NCBI GenBank assembly: GCA_038046085.1
Contig: JBBSWW010000004.1
Coordinates: 1-64,000, forward strand
Direction: 5' to 3'
Length of the DNA stretch: 64,000 nucleotides
Origin: GW2011-AR18 sp038046085
GTDB taxonomy: Archaea; Nanobdellota; Nanobdellia; SCGC-AAA011-G17; GW2011-AR18
The translations under genes were made by a program, and so were the position numbers. Position 1 is the stretch's first letter; every line of letters begins with the position of its first letter. Positions 18,032-27,110 of this stretch are shown in pieces. The notes beneath the pieces were generated by a model that saw only the letters and a list, made by a program, of their open reading frames with translations, searched no databases and was not told the origin of the DNA.

Positions 18032-18694
18032 ATGGTATTAATATGTGGAGTGGATGATGCGGGTAGAGGTCCTGTAATTGGTTCAATGATATTAGCAGGA
18101 GTATTAATTGAAGAGAGTGATATAGATAAATTGAAAACTCTTGGAGTAAAAGATTCTAAACTATTAACACAGTCTAAAAGAGAGGAATTGTATAAAGAAA
18201 TAATAAAGATTGTAAAAGATTATAAGATAATAAAGATATATCCAGAAGAAATAGATAAAGCATTATTTTCCAGTACTTCAAACTTAAATAATTTAGAAGG
18301 AGAGAAGATGGCTGATATTATCAATTATCTAAAACCTGAAAAAGTAATCGTAGACTGTCCTAGTACTAATAAAAAAGCATTTACAGATTTCTTGAATAAA
18401 AGAATGAAAATAAAAACAGAAATATTATGTGAACACAAGGCAGATTTTTTGTTCCCTGAAGTAAGTGCAGCTTCAATATTAGCAAAATGTGCACGTGAGG
18501 AAGAGGTAGCATTAATAAAAAAACAACTTGGATTTGATTGTGGCTCCGGATATCCAAGTGATCCTTTAACTAAAGAATTCTTAAAAAATAATTGGGAAAA
18601 ATATCCAGAAATATTCAGAAAAAGCTGGAGTTCATACTTGGAATATTCAAATGGGAAAAAATCGAAAAAACAATTGACATTAGGAGAGTTTTGA
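18032..18694 (+). CDS. rnhB: Ribonuclease HII
   Basis: 220 residues; removes RNA from RNA-DNA hybrids and ribonucleotides from DNA. Signature regions GRGPVIG (11-17), VIVDCPS (Asp108) and EHKADFLFPEVSAAS (Asp138) are present. The normally DEAGRG start reads DDAGRG (Asp8-Asp9), a Glu-to-Asp change in a catalytic residue. The C-terminus QLTLGEF (214-220) fits a PCNA-interacting peptide (QxxLxxF), common in archaeal RNase HII. The next gene starts directly after its stop (TGAATG), implying co-translation. Confidence 0.92.
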   Translation: MVLICGVDDAGRGPVIGSMILAGVLIEESDIDKLKTLGVKDSKLLTQSKREELYKEIIKIVKDYKIIKIYPEEIDKALFSSTSNLNNLEGEKMADIINYLKPEKVIVDCPSTNKKAFTDFLNKRMKIKTEILCEHKADFLFPEVSAASILAKCAREEEVALIKKQLGFDCGSGYPSDPLTKEFLKNNWEKYPEIFRKSWSSYLEYSNGKKSKKQLTLGEF

Positions 18695-19027
18695 ATGAAA
18701 AAATTAAAATTTGCATATCCATTGCCTGAATTAGTCCTTAATAGCTTAAAAGATACAACATGGAGATTAAATGATGAAAAGGAATTAAGTGTAAATGATG
18801 AATTATCATTATGTTATGGTGATGGAGAAAATAAAGAGAGAGAGTTTGGAAAAGCAAAAATAATATGGATAAAAGAAACAACATTTGAGAATCTAACAAA
18901 AGAAGATAAAGAAGGACATGAGAAATTTAACTCAGAAGAAGAAATGTACAAAACTTATTCAAGATATTATAATATTGAAGTAAAACCTGAAACAAAGTTA
19001 AAAGTTGTAAAATTTAAATTATTATAA
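18695..19027 (+). CDS. ASCH-domain protein
   Basis: 110 residues matching the ASCH fold (a PUA-like RNA-binding barrel): KFAYPLPELVLNSLKDTTWRL at the start, then a short barrel with KAKIIWIKETTFENLT. ASCH proteins are linked to RNA binding or processing; one group hydrolyses modified cytidines. It begins at the base after the RNase HII stop, so the pair is an operon. It abuts the convergent dcd gene with no gap. Confidence 0.7.
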   Translation: MKKLKFAYPLPELVLNSLKDTTWRLNDEKELSVNDELSLCYGDGENKEREFGKAKIIWIKETTFENLTKEDKEGHEKFNSEEEMYKTYSRYYNIEVKPETKLKVVKFKLL

Positions 19028-19567
19028 TTATAGTTTAGCAGGCACTAATCTTGTTTGTCCCTTATAATTACTAGAGATATCATACTTCCCTGATATTTTA
19101 TCTAATAATAATTCAAAAGTAATACATCCAATAGGAAGACCTGATTTAATCATATAGGTAACATTAGAATGGTTGTAAATCTCTAGAACTCCTGAATGAT
19201 TTCCTTCAAAAGTTCCATCAAGAATTTTAGCTGATACATGAACACTTAATCCTAATCTAGCTATAGTACTTCTTCCATCTAATTCACATAAAATATTCTT
19301 ATCTGTAGTAATCTTTTCTTTTGTGTGTCCTAATATAAATTGTCCCGGCTTTAATTCAAATTGTTTTTTTGAAATATTCACTTTAGTGTATCTTGGAGAT
19401 TTATTAGAAGATAAGTCAATAACCTGATTAGGGTGATAAAAAAGTATTTCATCGCCTAAATGAACTCTTAAACCTACAGGTCTTAAGTTTTTTTCATCAA
19501 ATCTTGGAGAAATCTTAATCCTTCCTAAAGTAATATAATCCTTAATAAGATGATCTGGAATTTTCAT
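19028..19567 (-). CDS. dcd: dCTP deaminase
   Basis: 179 residues of the dCTP deaminase/dUTPase fold. The block DGRSTIARLGLSVH (Ser100, Arg104) and GVLEIYN (Glu129, the expected catalytic acid) match dCTP deaminase rather than plain dUTPase. It converts dCTP to dUTP on the way to dTTP; some archaeal members are bifunctional and make dUMP directly, which cannot be decided here. It is convergent with the ASCH gene, stop codons abutting. Confidence 0.88.
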   Translation of the reverse strand: MKIPDHLIKDYITLGRIKISPRFDEKNLRPVGLRVHLGDEILFYHPNQVIDLSSNKSPRYTKVNISKKQFELKPGQFILGHTKEKITTDKNILCELDGRSTIARLGLSVHVSAKILDGTFEGNHSGVLEIYNHSNVTYMIKSGLPIGCITFELLLDKISGKYDISSNYKGQTRLVPAKL

Positions 19568-19605
19568 TTACTATTAGAACTAATAATAAGAATAAAAAGC
19601 TTTTG

Positions 19606-20589
19606 TTACTTCATATCTGGAGGCAATAAATCCATTTTCTTTATATCGTGAATAAATAAAGGAATAAAACTTTTAATATTATTTGAAAACTCTTTCTTGA
19701 AACTATCACAAAAGTTTCTGTGCTCATTGAAATTCTTACATTCTGTTGTAATAGCAAAATTATATTCACCAAAATATTTAACAATAAAAATAACATTAGG
19801 ACATGATGATAAGTATTGAAATAACTTTTGTTCAATATTATTATCCATAGAACTAAGTTCAATTAAAATAGTGTGTTGCATCATAATCTTTTCATTTGTC
19901 AAATACATATATCCGCGTATAATGCAGTTCTTTTCTAAAAATTTAATTCTATTAATAATAGTCTGAACATTAGAATCTAATTGACTAGCAATATCAACAA
20001 TTTGAATTCTAGGATTTAGACATAATATATTTAATATTTTATTATCTATCTCTTTAATATCCTGTTTAACAAATTTCCTTTGATGAAAACCTTTATTGTT
20101 TGGAATAATCTCTCTATTTTTATCAATTAAATAATCTCTTGGAAATAATCTTGTATCAATTATTATAGTTATTTTTTTCTCTTTTATAATATCATAAAAC
20201 TTTGTAAAAACAACTGATAGAAATTCTTCAATTTCATAAATATTATTGCCAGTAATACCAAAAAATAGATCATAAATACCTTCACATAATGTAACCTGTG
20301 CTATAGCTTTTTCATTTATTAAATAATCAATAAATTCTATCTTTCTTTTTTCAGAACTAGAATGCAATGAAATATATATCTGATTAGGAATAACACCAAA
20401 ATTTGCCATATTTATAACAACAACAAATTTTTTTATAACTTCATTATCAACTAACTTATCAATTCTTTTCTTAACTGACTGTTTACTAATACCAACATTC
20501 TTAGCTATAGAAGAATCAGGAATTCTGAAACTTTTGTCTAACTCATAAAGAATCTTTAAATCAGTAGAATCAAGAACTTTAGTTAGCAT
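19606..20589 (-). CDS. Lrp/AsnC-type regulator with two fused HTH-RAM units
   Basis: 327 residues, about twice a normal Lrp. Two winged-helix regions are visible: residues about 8-55 (DSSIAKNVGISKQSVKKRID) and about 177-225 (VDIASQLDSNVQTIINRIKF), each followed by a beta-rich segment like the effector-binding RAM domain. Lrp proteins respond to amino acids and regulate metabolism. The tandem architecture is seen in some archaea. A TATA-like TTTAAA lies about 30 bases upstream of the ATG. Confidence 0.8.
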   Translation of the reverse strand: MLTKVLDSTDLKILYELDKSFRIPDSSIAKNVGISKQSVKKRIDKLVDNEVIKKFVVVINMANFGVIPNQIYISLHSSSEKRKIEFIDYLINEKAIAQVTLCEGIYDLFFGITGNNIYEIEEFLSVVFTKFYDIIKEKKITIIIDTRLFPRDYLIDKNREIIPNNKGFHQRKFVKQDIKEIDNKILNILCLNPRIQIVDIASQLDSNVQTIINRIKFLEKNCIIRGYMYLTNEKIMMQHTILIELSSMDNNIEQKLFQYLSSCPNVIFIVKYFGEYNFAITTECKNFNEHRNFCDSFKKEFSNNIKSFIPLFIHDIKKMDLLPPDMK

Positions 20590-20651
20590 ATTACTCTAAT
20601 GTTGTATAAACTTTAAATAGTTAACTTTTGTATCAAAAAATAAAATTATAA

Positions 20652-20747
20652 CGCCGATGGCAGGATTTGAACCTACAATTCCTTTCGGAAACGGTTATCT
20701 ATAATATTATTCGAGACCGTTGCCATACCTGATTAGGCTACATCGGC
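20652..20747 (-). tRNA. tRNA-Ser (CGA) with intron
   Basis: On the minus strand the acceptor GCCGATG pairs with CATCGGC, discriminator G (expected for Ser). The T arm is GTAGG-TTCAAAT-CCTGC. A long variable arm, TTCC-GAAA-GGAA, marks a class II tRNA. The anticodon stem is ACGGT/ACCGT; the loop reads CTCGAA before an insert, giving anticodon CGA. The insert is 13 bases (20697-20709) at the 37/38 position. CCA is not encoded. Divergent in layout from the Lrp gene and the nuclease gene on either side. Confidence 0.9.
20697..20709 (-). other. Predicted anticodon-loop intron of tRNA-Ser (13 nt)
   Basis: Removing TAATATTATAGAT (minus strand) leaves a 7-base loop CTCGAAA. The bulge-helix-bulge is weak here: only CT/AG pairs are obvious for the central helix and the intron is a near-perfect AT palindrome. 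The exact boundaries are therefore inferred from position 37/38 rather than from a strong splice motif. Confidence 0.65.
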
Positions 20748-20795
20748 AAATACTAATAAAACTATATTCTTGTTTATAATGATTTCTTAGAACTA

Positions 20796-21317
20796 TTAGT
20801 TATCCCATAAACATCCAGTTTTTGAATCTTTAACTTTGTTATATGATTCTAAATATTTTATACATCTTGAACATTGAATTTCATTATCATTTAAAAACCT
20901 TGCATAACCATTATTCAAAAGCAATAATCCAATATCAGTACCGTTAATGTTAACATATCTTAACAACCTATTGTATACATCTCTGTCAGGTGCTAATTTA
21001 TCAGCATTCAAAGTTACGTTCTTGCCTACTAAAATCTTTACCAATTCTTTCTTACCATTATCATAACATGATTTAATCCTGCTCTTCTTAACACTAAGAT
21101 CAATAAAATTATCTATTCTATCATCAGAAATATCAGGATAATCAATACCTAAAACTCTAACGTGTTTTTCACTACCATTTATATCAACAACATAGGTATC
21201 ACCATCAATAACTTCTTTTACATATGCATTAACTGGAGAAAAATTCCTGCTAAAATGTACTGAATCGTCAGCTGTACATGAACATAGTAATATCAATATT
21301 AAGATAATCTCTTTCAT
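20796..21317 (-). CDS. Secreted staphylococcal-nuclease-like protein, putative lipoprotein
   Basis: 173 residues from the ATG at 21317, chosen because it opens a clean signal peptide (MKEIILILILLCSC) with a lipobox-like Cys; an upstream in-frame ATG exists. The SNase domain shows VIDGDTYVV (Asp38, Asp40), VRVLGIDYPD (Arg54) and RDVYNRLLRYV (second active-site Arg region). The Glu that acts as general base in SNase is Asp62. Expected to degrade nucleic acid outside the cell, perhaps for nucleotide scavenging. A C-terminal CSRC...C cluster may form disulfides. Confidence 0.82.
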   Translation of the reverse strand: MKEIILILILLCSCTADDSVHFSRNFSPVNAYVKEVIDGDTYVVDINGSEKHVRVLGIDYPDISDDRIDNFIDLSVKKSRIKSCYDNGKKELVKILVGKNVTLNADKLAPDRDVYNRLLRYVNINGTDIGLLLLNNGYARFLNDNEIQCSRCIKYLESYNKVKDSKTGCLWDN

Positions 21318-21435
21318 AATATCAATAAAAATAACCAAAGTTAAAAACACTTTATCAAAAATTATTGAAAATCCTCCAATATAATTGGAAATCCAAACAA
21401 TAACTTATATAAATATAATAACAACAAAATAGGAT

Positions 21436-22152
21436 ATGCAAGACAAGATTCTAGAGATGTTAATGCAGAAAGATGAGATAACATGGCAGACTATCTTACT
21501 TGACTTAATAAAAACAGGTGAGATGGATCCGTGGGATGTAGATATCTCAATATTATCAAAACAGTATCTTGAGACAATAAAAAAATTACAGGAATCAAAC
21601 TTATTCCTATCTGGAAAAGTATTATTGGCTTCTGCTATATTATTAAAGATAAAATCTGAAAAATTATTATCAGAAGGAATAGCTAATCTTGACAATATGA
21701 TGTTCCCACATGAAGAGATTGAGGAATTAGATGATTTTGGAAGCAAAAGAATAATATTAGATGTAGAACCAAAACTTACAATAAAAACACCACAATCAAG
21801 AAAGAAAAAAGTAAGTGTAAATGATTTAATAGAAGCATTAGAGAAAGCACTTAATGTCAATGAGAGAAGATTATTGAGACTGGCTGAAAGAAACAGGGTT
21901 CCTGAGATGATAATGCCTGAGAAACCAGTAGATATAACATTATTGATAAATGACTTATTAAAACTTATATCGCTGAAGATAGACGGAAAACCAATAATCA
22001 CTTTTACAGAATTAGTGGGGAATGATGAGAGAAGGCAAAAATTAGCTGCTTTCTCACCATTATTGCATCTAGCTAATCAGGAAAAAATAGAATTACACCA
22101 AGAGAAATCATTCGGTGAGATAAATATAAAATTATATGAGAAAAAAGATTAA
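21436..22152 (+). CDS. scpA: Segregation and condensation protein A (kleisin)
   Basis: 238 residues. The kleisin subunit that bridges the SMC ATPase heads in chromosome condensation. The N-terminal QTILLDLIKTGEMDPWDVDI and following helices match ScpA; the C-terminal winged helix (ITFTELVG, then PLLHLANQEKIEL) binds the SMC head. No scpB or smc lies in the window. Its stop shares the 4-base TTAA (22149-22152) with the convergent gene. Confidence 0.92.
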   Translation: MQDKILEMLMQKDEITWQTILLDLIKTGEMDPWDVDISILSKQYLETIKKLQESNLFLSGKVLLASAILLKIKSEKLLSEGIANLDNMMFPHEEIEELDDFGSKRIILDVEPKLTIKTPQSRKKKVSVNDLIEALEKALNVNERRLLRLAERNRVPEMIMPEKPVDITLLINDLLKLISLKIDGKPIITFTELVGNDERRQKLAAFSPLLHLANQEKIELHQEKSFGEINIKLYEKKD

Positions 22153-22589
22153 AATAATGATTCATCTTCTGATTTGAATCTTTTCATATTACCCTTAAGA
22201 ATATTAAACCTGTTCCTTAAACTAGTAAGATTAGCAGATATTTCAGGAATTGATTGATTCAATTGTGGAGAAATCTGAGAGAAAGGCAATTTATTCTTAT
22301 AAGAAGAATTAAGATTTGATAGATGCTTATTCAGTTCGTTTGAATGTTTTACGATAAAATCAAACTGAACTGTAGGACCTACAGCTTTTTCATATTCTGA
22401 TTTGAATTCTTTAATAGAATCAATAAAAGGTTTAACACTCTTAGTTATTGTCTTCTCAATCATATCAGACATCCATACATGACTAGAAAGAACTCTTTCA
22501 GATTGTTTACTTTGTACTTTATATTTAATATCACTAACGAAAGATTCAATATTATTCAAGTGAGATTCCATATCCTCTAATTTTGCCAT
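22149..22589 (-). CDS. Coiled-coil hypothetical protein (146 aa)
   Basis: 146 residues, mostly helical with heptad-like spacing (MESHLNNIESFVSDIKYKVQ and NELNKHLSNLNSSYKNKL). No membrane span or known domain. The convergent overlap with scpA is by stop codon only and does not by itself imply a shared function. Confidence 0.6.
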   Translation of the reverse strand: MAKLEDMESHLNNIESFVSDIKYKVQSKQSERVLSSHVWMSDMIEKTITKSVKPFIDSIKEFKSEYEKAVGPTVQFDFIVKHSNELNKHLSNLNSSYKNKLPFSQISPQLNQSIPEISANLTSLRNRFNILKGNMKRFKSEDESLF

Positions 22590-22731
22590 AGTAATCTGAT
22601 GCTTTTTTAGTTTAAATATTTTATCAAACCTAAAATCCTATTTATTTGAAAACATATTTTATAAAAACTATTTGAAAAACTATATAAATATGTAGAATAT
22701 TTAACACATATAACACTTTGGAGGGATAGAA

Positions 22732-23511
22732 TTGAATAGAAAAAAATTAGGAATAATTATTATAATGACATTAGGGTTGTTTTTGTTATTGATTGGTGTA
22801 GTAATGGCTTACACTTATACAAATAACCTGCAGATCAATACATTACCGGATGATGCTAAAGTATATATTGATGGAGAATTAAAAGGGACAACACCTATAT
22901 TATTAACAGATTTATATGATACAAATCTAAATGCAGTAAACAGCTGGGAGAAAAGACATTGGCTACAAATATATAAAGATGGATGGAAATCAATACATCA
23001 ATATATAACAACACCAGCAGGATCAAATGCTACATTAAATCTAGATATGCAGACAGACCCTCAGATAAGGTTTGTAGTTCTATCAGATCCTGCAGGAGCA
23101 AGAGTATGTATAAGAGATCATGCTGAATGTCCTGGAAGAACACCAATAACATTCAACTTTTCAGTACCAGACTATACAAACGTGTACACATGGAAACTTA
23201 TGTTGAACCTGGACGGATACTATGATAGTGTAACATATCATACTATGAAAGCGGGAGAGACGAAAGTAGTGAGTTTGATGTTAAATAACAGAAATAGTGT
23301 TGGAACATTAAATGTTGGAACAAATCCATCAGGAGCAAAATTGTATATAGATGGAGTATTGAAAGGTGTGACACCTGCTACAATAGGAAGATTAAGTGTT
23401 GGTATTCATACAATCAGATTAACAAGGGAAGGATATGAACCTTATCAGGCAACATTTTCTATTACAGGACAGCAGGTAACAAAACTTACAATAGATCTTG
23501 TACCAAAGTAA
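22732..23511 (+). CDS. Membrane-anchored PEGA-domain surface protein
   Basis: 259 residues with an N-terminal hydrophobic helix (about 6-26) and three PEGA-like repeats (for example DAKVYIDGELKGTTPILLTD and GAKLYIDGVLKGVTPATIG). PEGA domains are extracytoplasmic beta-sandwiches related to surface-layer proteins. The start is TTG at 22732, fixed by the GGAGGG Shine-Dalgarno site at 22720-22725 six bases upstream; a TATATAAATA box lies farther up. A shorter one-repeat relative is at 26705. Confidence 0.8.
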   Translation: MNRKKLGIIIIMTLGLFLLLIGVVMAYTYTNNLQINTLPDDAKVYIDGELKGTTPILLTDLYDTNLNAVNSWEKRHWLQIYKDGWKSIHQYITTPAGSNATLNLDMQTDPQIRFVVLSDPAGARVCIRDHAECPGRTPITFNFSVPDYTNVYTWKLMLNLDGYYDSVTYHTMKAGETKVVSLMLNNRNSVGTLNVGTNPSGAKLYIDGVLKGVTPATIGRLSVGIHTIRLTREGYEPYQATFSITGQQVTKLTIDLVPK

Positions 23512-23566
23512 CTTTTATTTTTTTTTAAATAATTTTATTAATAACATCACTTATTAGAATATTTAA

Positions 23567-23854
23567 ATGAAACAAGTAACAGATAAAAAACTAGAGAAAT
23601 ACTTTGATGTGACAGGAAGAGCACTGAAGAAAGTCAAGATAAATAGTACTGCTAAGATAAATGTCAAGGAAGCAGCTGAGGATTTCTTAGACATGGCAAA
23701 AAGATATTATTCAGATGCAAAACATTTTAGAGATAAAGGGGATTATGTAACAGCATTTGCAGCATTAAACTATGCACATGGGTGGTTAGATGCGGGAGCA
23801 AGAATAGGATTATTTGATGTAGATCATGATAGTGAGTTATTTACAGTTGATTAA
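23567..23854 (+). CDS. DUF357 family protein
   Basis: 95 residues of the archaeal DUF357 family: a helical protein with AEDFLDMAKRYYSDAKHF and ALNYAHGWLDAGARIGLF near the C-terminus. Conserved in many archaea; function unknown. A short AT-rich leader with TTTAAATG suggests leaderless expression. Confidence 0.8.
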   Translation: MKQVTDKKLEKYFDVTGRALKKVKINSTAKINVKEAAEDFLDMAKRYYSDAKHFRDKGDYVTAFAALNYAHGWLDAGARIGLFDVDHDSELFTVD

Positions 23855-23892
23855 AGAAAGTCTTTTATTTTAAGTTATTTTTATCTAAATCT

Positions 23893-24195
23893 ATGGCAAT
23901 AAATGTTTTGGTAGTGAATGAACTAATTGATGTAATAAAAGATCCAAATATAATCTTTCATATATATGATCTGGAAGACAATCTATTAAAAAATTTAAAA
24001 CTTTTAAAATATGTTGATCCATACAGCGATACTTATTTTAACACTTTACAATTTGAAGACTTAAAAAAAGATTGTGAATTCGTGAAAAATAATTTAAAAG
24101 ATAATAATATAATAGAATCAATGAAAAAAATAATGGATTTAATAGATGATGTAAAAGATGATACTGGCATATTCATCTTGTTTGTTGGTGATTGA
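23893..24195 (+). CDS. Hypothetical acidic protein (100 aa)
   Basis: 100 residues, acidic, with no recognisable domain; likely helical (DLEDNLLKNLKLLKYVD and IIESMKKIMDLIDDVKDD). It lies between DUF357 and UMP kinase, same strand, with about 40-base spacers. Coding status is supported by open length and codon pattern only. Confidence 0.55.
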   Translation: MAINVLVVNELIDVIKDPNIIFHIYDLEDNLLKNLKLLKYVDPYSDTYFNTLQFEDLKKDCEFVKNNLKDNNIIESMKKIMDLIDDVKDDTGIFILFVGD

Positions 24196-24234
24196 CCATA
24201 AGATTTAAATTCTAATATAAACAAAATTGATATT

Positions 24235-24906
24235 ATGAAAGAGGTAATAGTATTTTCCTTAGGTGGAAGCTTAATAGTGCCAGATAAAGTAGACCATAAT
24301 TATCTAAGCAAATTTAAAAACTTCATAAAAACACTTTCTAAAAAATATAATATAGTAATAGTAACTGGGGGAGGAAAAACTGCAAGAGAATACATGAAAG
24401 AAGTAAAAGATGAAAAAGTAAAAAGTCTAATAGGAATAATGACAACAAAACTAAATGCAAGATTAATTTCCGGGTTATTCAATATTACAAAAGCTATACC
24501 TGATACTTTAAAAGAAGTAAAAAACCAAATAGAAGAGAATAATATCGTTGTAACTGGAGCACTAGGATTACAACCACATATGACAAGTGATGGAAATGCT
24601 GCAGAGATAGCTGAATATATTAAAGCTAAAATATTTATTAATTTAACAAATGTAAATGGATTATATGATAAAGATCCAAGAAAGTATAAAGATGCGAAAT
24701 TGATAAGTTATGTTGACTATGGATCATTTATTGACATAATAAAAAAAATAAAATATGAAGCAGGACAACACTTTGTATTAGATCAAGCAGCTGCAGAAAT
24801 AATAACAAGATCAAAAATAGAGACTGCAATACTAAATGGTAAAGACTTTAATAATTTAAACAGATTTTTTGATAAAAAAGAATTTATTGGAACAATAATC
24901 TCATGA
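24235..24906 (+). CDS. pyrH: UMP kinase, archaeal type
   Basis: 223 residues of the amino-acid kinase fold. FSLGGSLIVPD at the N-terminus, VTGGGKTAREY for substrate binding, and NLTNVNGLYDKDPRKYKDAK near 140-160 match archaeal UMP kinases, which make UDP from UMP. The stop overlaps the next start (ATGA), so it is co-translated with the AK6-type kinase. Confidence 0.9.
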   Translation: MKEVIVFSLGGSLIVPDKVDHNYLSKFKNFIKTLSKKYNIVIVTGGGKTAREYMKEVKDEKVKSLIGIMTTKLNARLISGLFNITKAIPDTLKEVKNQIEENNIVVTGALGLQPHMTSDGNAAEIAEYIKAKIFINLTNVNGLYDKDPRKYKDAKLISYVDYGSFIDIIKKIKYEAGQHFVLDQAAAEIITRSKIETAILNGKDFNNLNRFFDKKEFIGTIIS

Positions 24907-25385
24907 AAACAATCATAATAACAGGAACACCGGGAACAGGAAAAACAATAATAGCCAAAAAATTAGCTAAAAAAATAAATTATGAATATATTGATGTTAA
25001 TGAAATAATAAAGAAAAATAAACTAAATAATAAATATTTAAAGAAGTTTGACACATATGAAGTAGATGAAAAAAAACTAAATACTCTATTAATAAAAATA
25101 ATAAAGAATTCTAAAAATAATCTAGTAATTGATAGTCATTTAAGCCACTATTTAAATAAAAAATATGCAGATTTATGCATTGTAACAAAATGTGATATAA
25201 AAGAACTGAAGAAAAGACTAAATAAAAGAAAATATTCAAAAATAAAAATAAGAGAAAACTTAGATGCTGAAATATTTGATGTGTGTCTAGTTGAAGCTAA
25301 AGAAAATAAACATAAAATCCTAATTGTTGATACAACAAAGAAAAAAGTTGATGAATGTCTTAGAGAAATAATTAAGAAATCATGA
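24903..25385 (+). CDS. AK6/Fap7-type adenylate kinase
   Basis: 160 residues with a Walker A loop ITGTPGTGKTII at 6-17 and the AK6-type layout (DVNEIIKKN, VIDSHLSHYL, then KRKYSKIKIRENLDAEIFDVC). In eukaryotes and archaea this small kinase/ATPase aids 18S/16S rRNA 3' maturation through uS11. It overlaps pyrH by 4 bases and abuts the convergent uppS stop. Confidence 0.85.
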   Translation: MKTIIITGTPGTGKTIIAKKLAKKINYEYIDVNEIIKKNKLNNKYLKKFDTYEVDEKKLNTLLIKIIKNSKNNLVIDSHLSHYLNKKYADLCIVTKCDIKELKKRLNKRKYSKIKIRENLDAEIFDVCLVEAKENKHKILIVDTTKKKVDECLREIIKKS

Positions 25386-26087
25386 TTATTTACCGAATCT
25401 TCTGTTTCTTCTAGAGAACTCCTCAATACATTTGATTAAATCTTCTTTCTCAAATTCAGGCCATAACTTGTCAGGCAAGAATATTATTTCAGAATATGCT
25501 GATTGGTACATTAAGAAACCTGATAATCTTGATTCTGAAGTCCTGATAATTAGATCTGGATAGGATTGAAGATAAAGATTTTTCTTAAAACTTTCTTCAT
25601 TAATGTCATTTATCTTTAATTTTCCTTCTTTAACTTGCTGCACTATCTTTTTTGTAGCGTCAATAATTTCAGATCTACCACCATAACCCATTGCAAAATT
25701 AATTGTGTAAGGTCCATTATTAATTGTTAAGTCCATAAGTTCATTCATAATCTTCTGAATAGTTTTTGAGAACATAGAAATTCTTCCAATAAATCTTACT
25801 CTCAATTCTTTTAATTTTTTCTTATCATCTCTAAGTTCTTTGAAAGCTTTTTCGAAAAGTTTCATTAAAAAATTAACCTCTTCTTTAGGTCTTGCAAAGT
25901 TTTCAGTAGAAAATGTATAAACAGTTAATTCTTTAACACCTAATTCTTTACACCAATCCATTGCCTTTTTAACTTTTTCATAACCTACTTCATGACCTTT
26001 CAACGGAGCAATCCCTATCTTCTGTGCATATCTCCTATTACCATCAAGGATAATACCAATATGCTTAGGCAACACTTTTTTTTCCAT
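25386..26087 (-). CDS. uppS: Polyprenyl diphosphate synthase (cis-prenyltransferase)
   Basis: 233 residues from the ATG at 26087; an upstream extension is possible but lacks conservation. HIGIILDGNRRYAQK (Asp15-Gly16-Asn17-Arg18-Arg19) is the catalytic signature; LIIRTSESRLSGF and YSEIIFLPDKLWPEF form the C-terminal diphosphate-binding end. Makes long-chain polyprenyl diphosphate, the lipid carrier for glycosylation in archaea, fitting the sequon-rich surface proteins in this window. Divergent from rnp3. Confidence 0.92.
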   Translation of the reverse strand: MEKKVLPKHIGIILDGNRRYAQKIGIAPLKGHEVGYEKVKKAMDWCKELGVKELTVYTFSTENFARPKEEVNFLMKLFEKAFKELRDDKKKLKELRVRFIGRISMFSKTIQKIMNELMDLTINNGPYTINFAMGYGGRSEIIDATKKIVQQVKEGKLKINDINEESFKKNLYLQSYPDLIIRTSESRLSGFLMYQSAYSEIIFLPDKLWPEFEKEDLIKCIEEFSRRNRRFGK

Positions 26088-26137
26088 AGAATCAATTACC
26101 GAATAATATTTATAAGTCTTGCTACTATTAAGAATAT

Positions 26138-26641
26138 ATGGCAACAGACATTGTTTTAATAGAAAAAAATAATGAAATAGAAAAATTTGCAAAAACATTA
26201 GGATATAGTAAAATTTTCTTCAAAGATGAAATAGAAAAATTAAATATGAAAGAGGCAAAGGACTATACAGAGGCAAGGAGATTAGTGGAGAATAAATCAG
26301 TAAAAATATTACTTAATCCTCATACATTTGGAAAGAGAGACAATTATACTGCAGACAGACCTGGATTAGATCATATATTAGCAAGCATGGCAAATAAAAA
26401 TGATATAAAAATAGCATTTAGCTTGAATAAAATAAATAATTTAGTTGAGATGAACTGGGTAATGCAGAGTATAATGTTATGCAGGAAATACAAAGTAAGA
26501 ATGTTATTCTTTACAATGGCAGATAATGAATATAAACTTGTTTCAAGAATAGACTTCATAAGTTTATTGAAAATATTAGGAATGACAGGTGGAGAGGCAA
26601 AAAAAGCACTAGAACTCCAAATTCTTGAAATTAAGACATAA
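26138..26641 (+). CDS. rnp3: RNase P protein component 3 (Rpp30)
   Basis: 167 residues of the TIM-barrel-like Rpp30 family. It partners with Rnp2 (Pop5), encoded 470 bases downstream, in the archaeal RNase P that matures tRNA 5' ends. Features include LLNPHTFGKRDNYTADRPGL (characteristic central region) and ILGMTGGEAKKAL near the C-terminus. It opens the exosome superoperon seen in archaea. Confidence 0.88.
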   Translation: MATDIVLIEKNNEIEKFAKTLGYSKIFFKDEIEKLNMKEAKDYTEARRLVENKSVKILLNPHTFGKRDNYTADRPGLDHILASMANKNDIKIAFSLNKINNLVEMNWVMQSIMLCRKYKVRMLFFTMADNEYKLVSRIDFISLLKILGMTGGEAKKALELQILEIKT

Positions 26642-26704
26642 CCAAACTTTTATATATATTTTAAATGTCTATAATCTTAAAGATATTATCAAGAGGTGAT
26701 ATAT

Positions 26705-27070
26705 TTGAAAAAAAACACAAAAGAAAATAACAGTAAAAAAGAGAATAATAGCAAAAAGTATTTATTAATAGGGGCATTAGTGGTTCTAGCTTTATTAGCA
26801 ATCTTGTACTCCACACAATTTACAGGAAAAGTATCAAGAAATCCTGGAGTTGCGAGCATAGAGATACAATCTGAACCGACAAATTCTAATGTAATCATTG
26901 ATGGTGATTTAAAAGGGAATACCCCAAAGGTGTTATCATTAAGTCCTGGTGAGCATGATATTATGATTTCAAGACCAGGTTATGAAACTTATGTTGGCAA
27001 ATTGTCATTAGTAGTAGGAAGGAACGAACCTTTACTATTCTACTTAGCACTACAATCTGCAGAAGAATAA
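26705..27070 (+). CDS. Small membrane-anchored PEGA-domain protein
   Basis: 121 residues: a Lys/Asn-rich cytoplasmic start, one transmembrane helix (YLLIGALVVLALLAILY) and a single PEGA repeat (SNVIIDGDLKGNTPKVLSLS). The TTG at 26705 is preferred over an in-frame GTG at 26696 because the GTG is part of the Shine-Dalgarno stretch GAGGTGAT (26693-26700). It is inserted between rnp3 and rnp2 in an otherwise conserved neighbourhood. Confidence 0.75.
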   Translation: MKKNTKENNSKKENNSKKYLLIGALVVLALLAILYSTQFTGKVSRNPGVASIEIQSEPTNSNVIIDGDLKGNTPKVLSLSPGEHDIMISRPGYETYVGKLSLVVGRNEPLLFYLALQSAEE

Positions 27071-27110
27071 ACTTCAAAACATTTAAATTCTTTTTAATTT
27101 TTTAATTATC

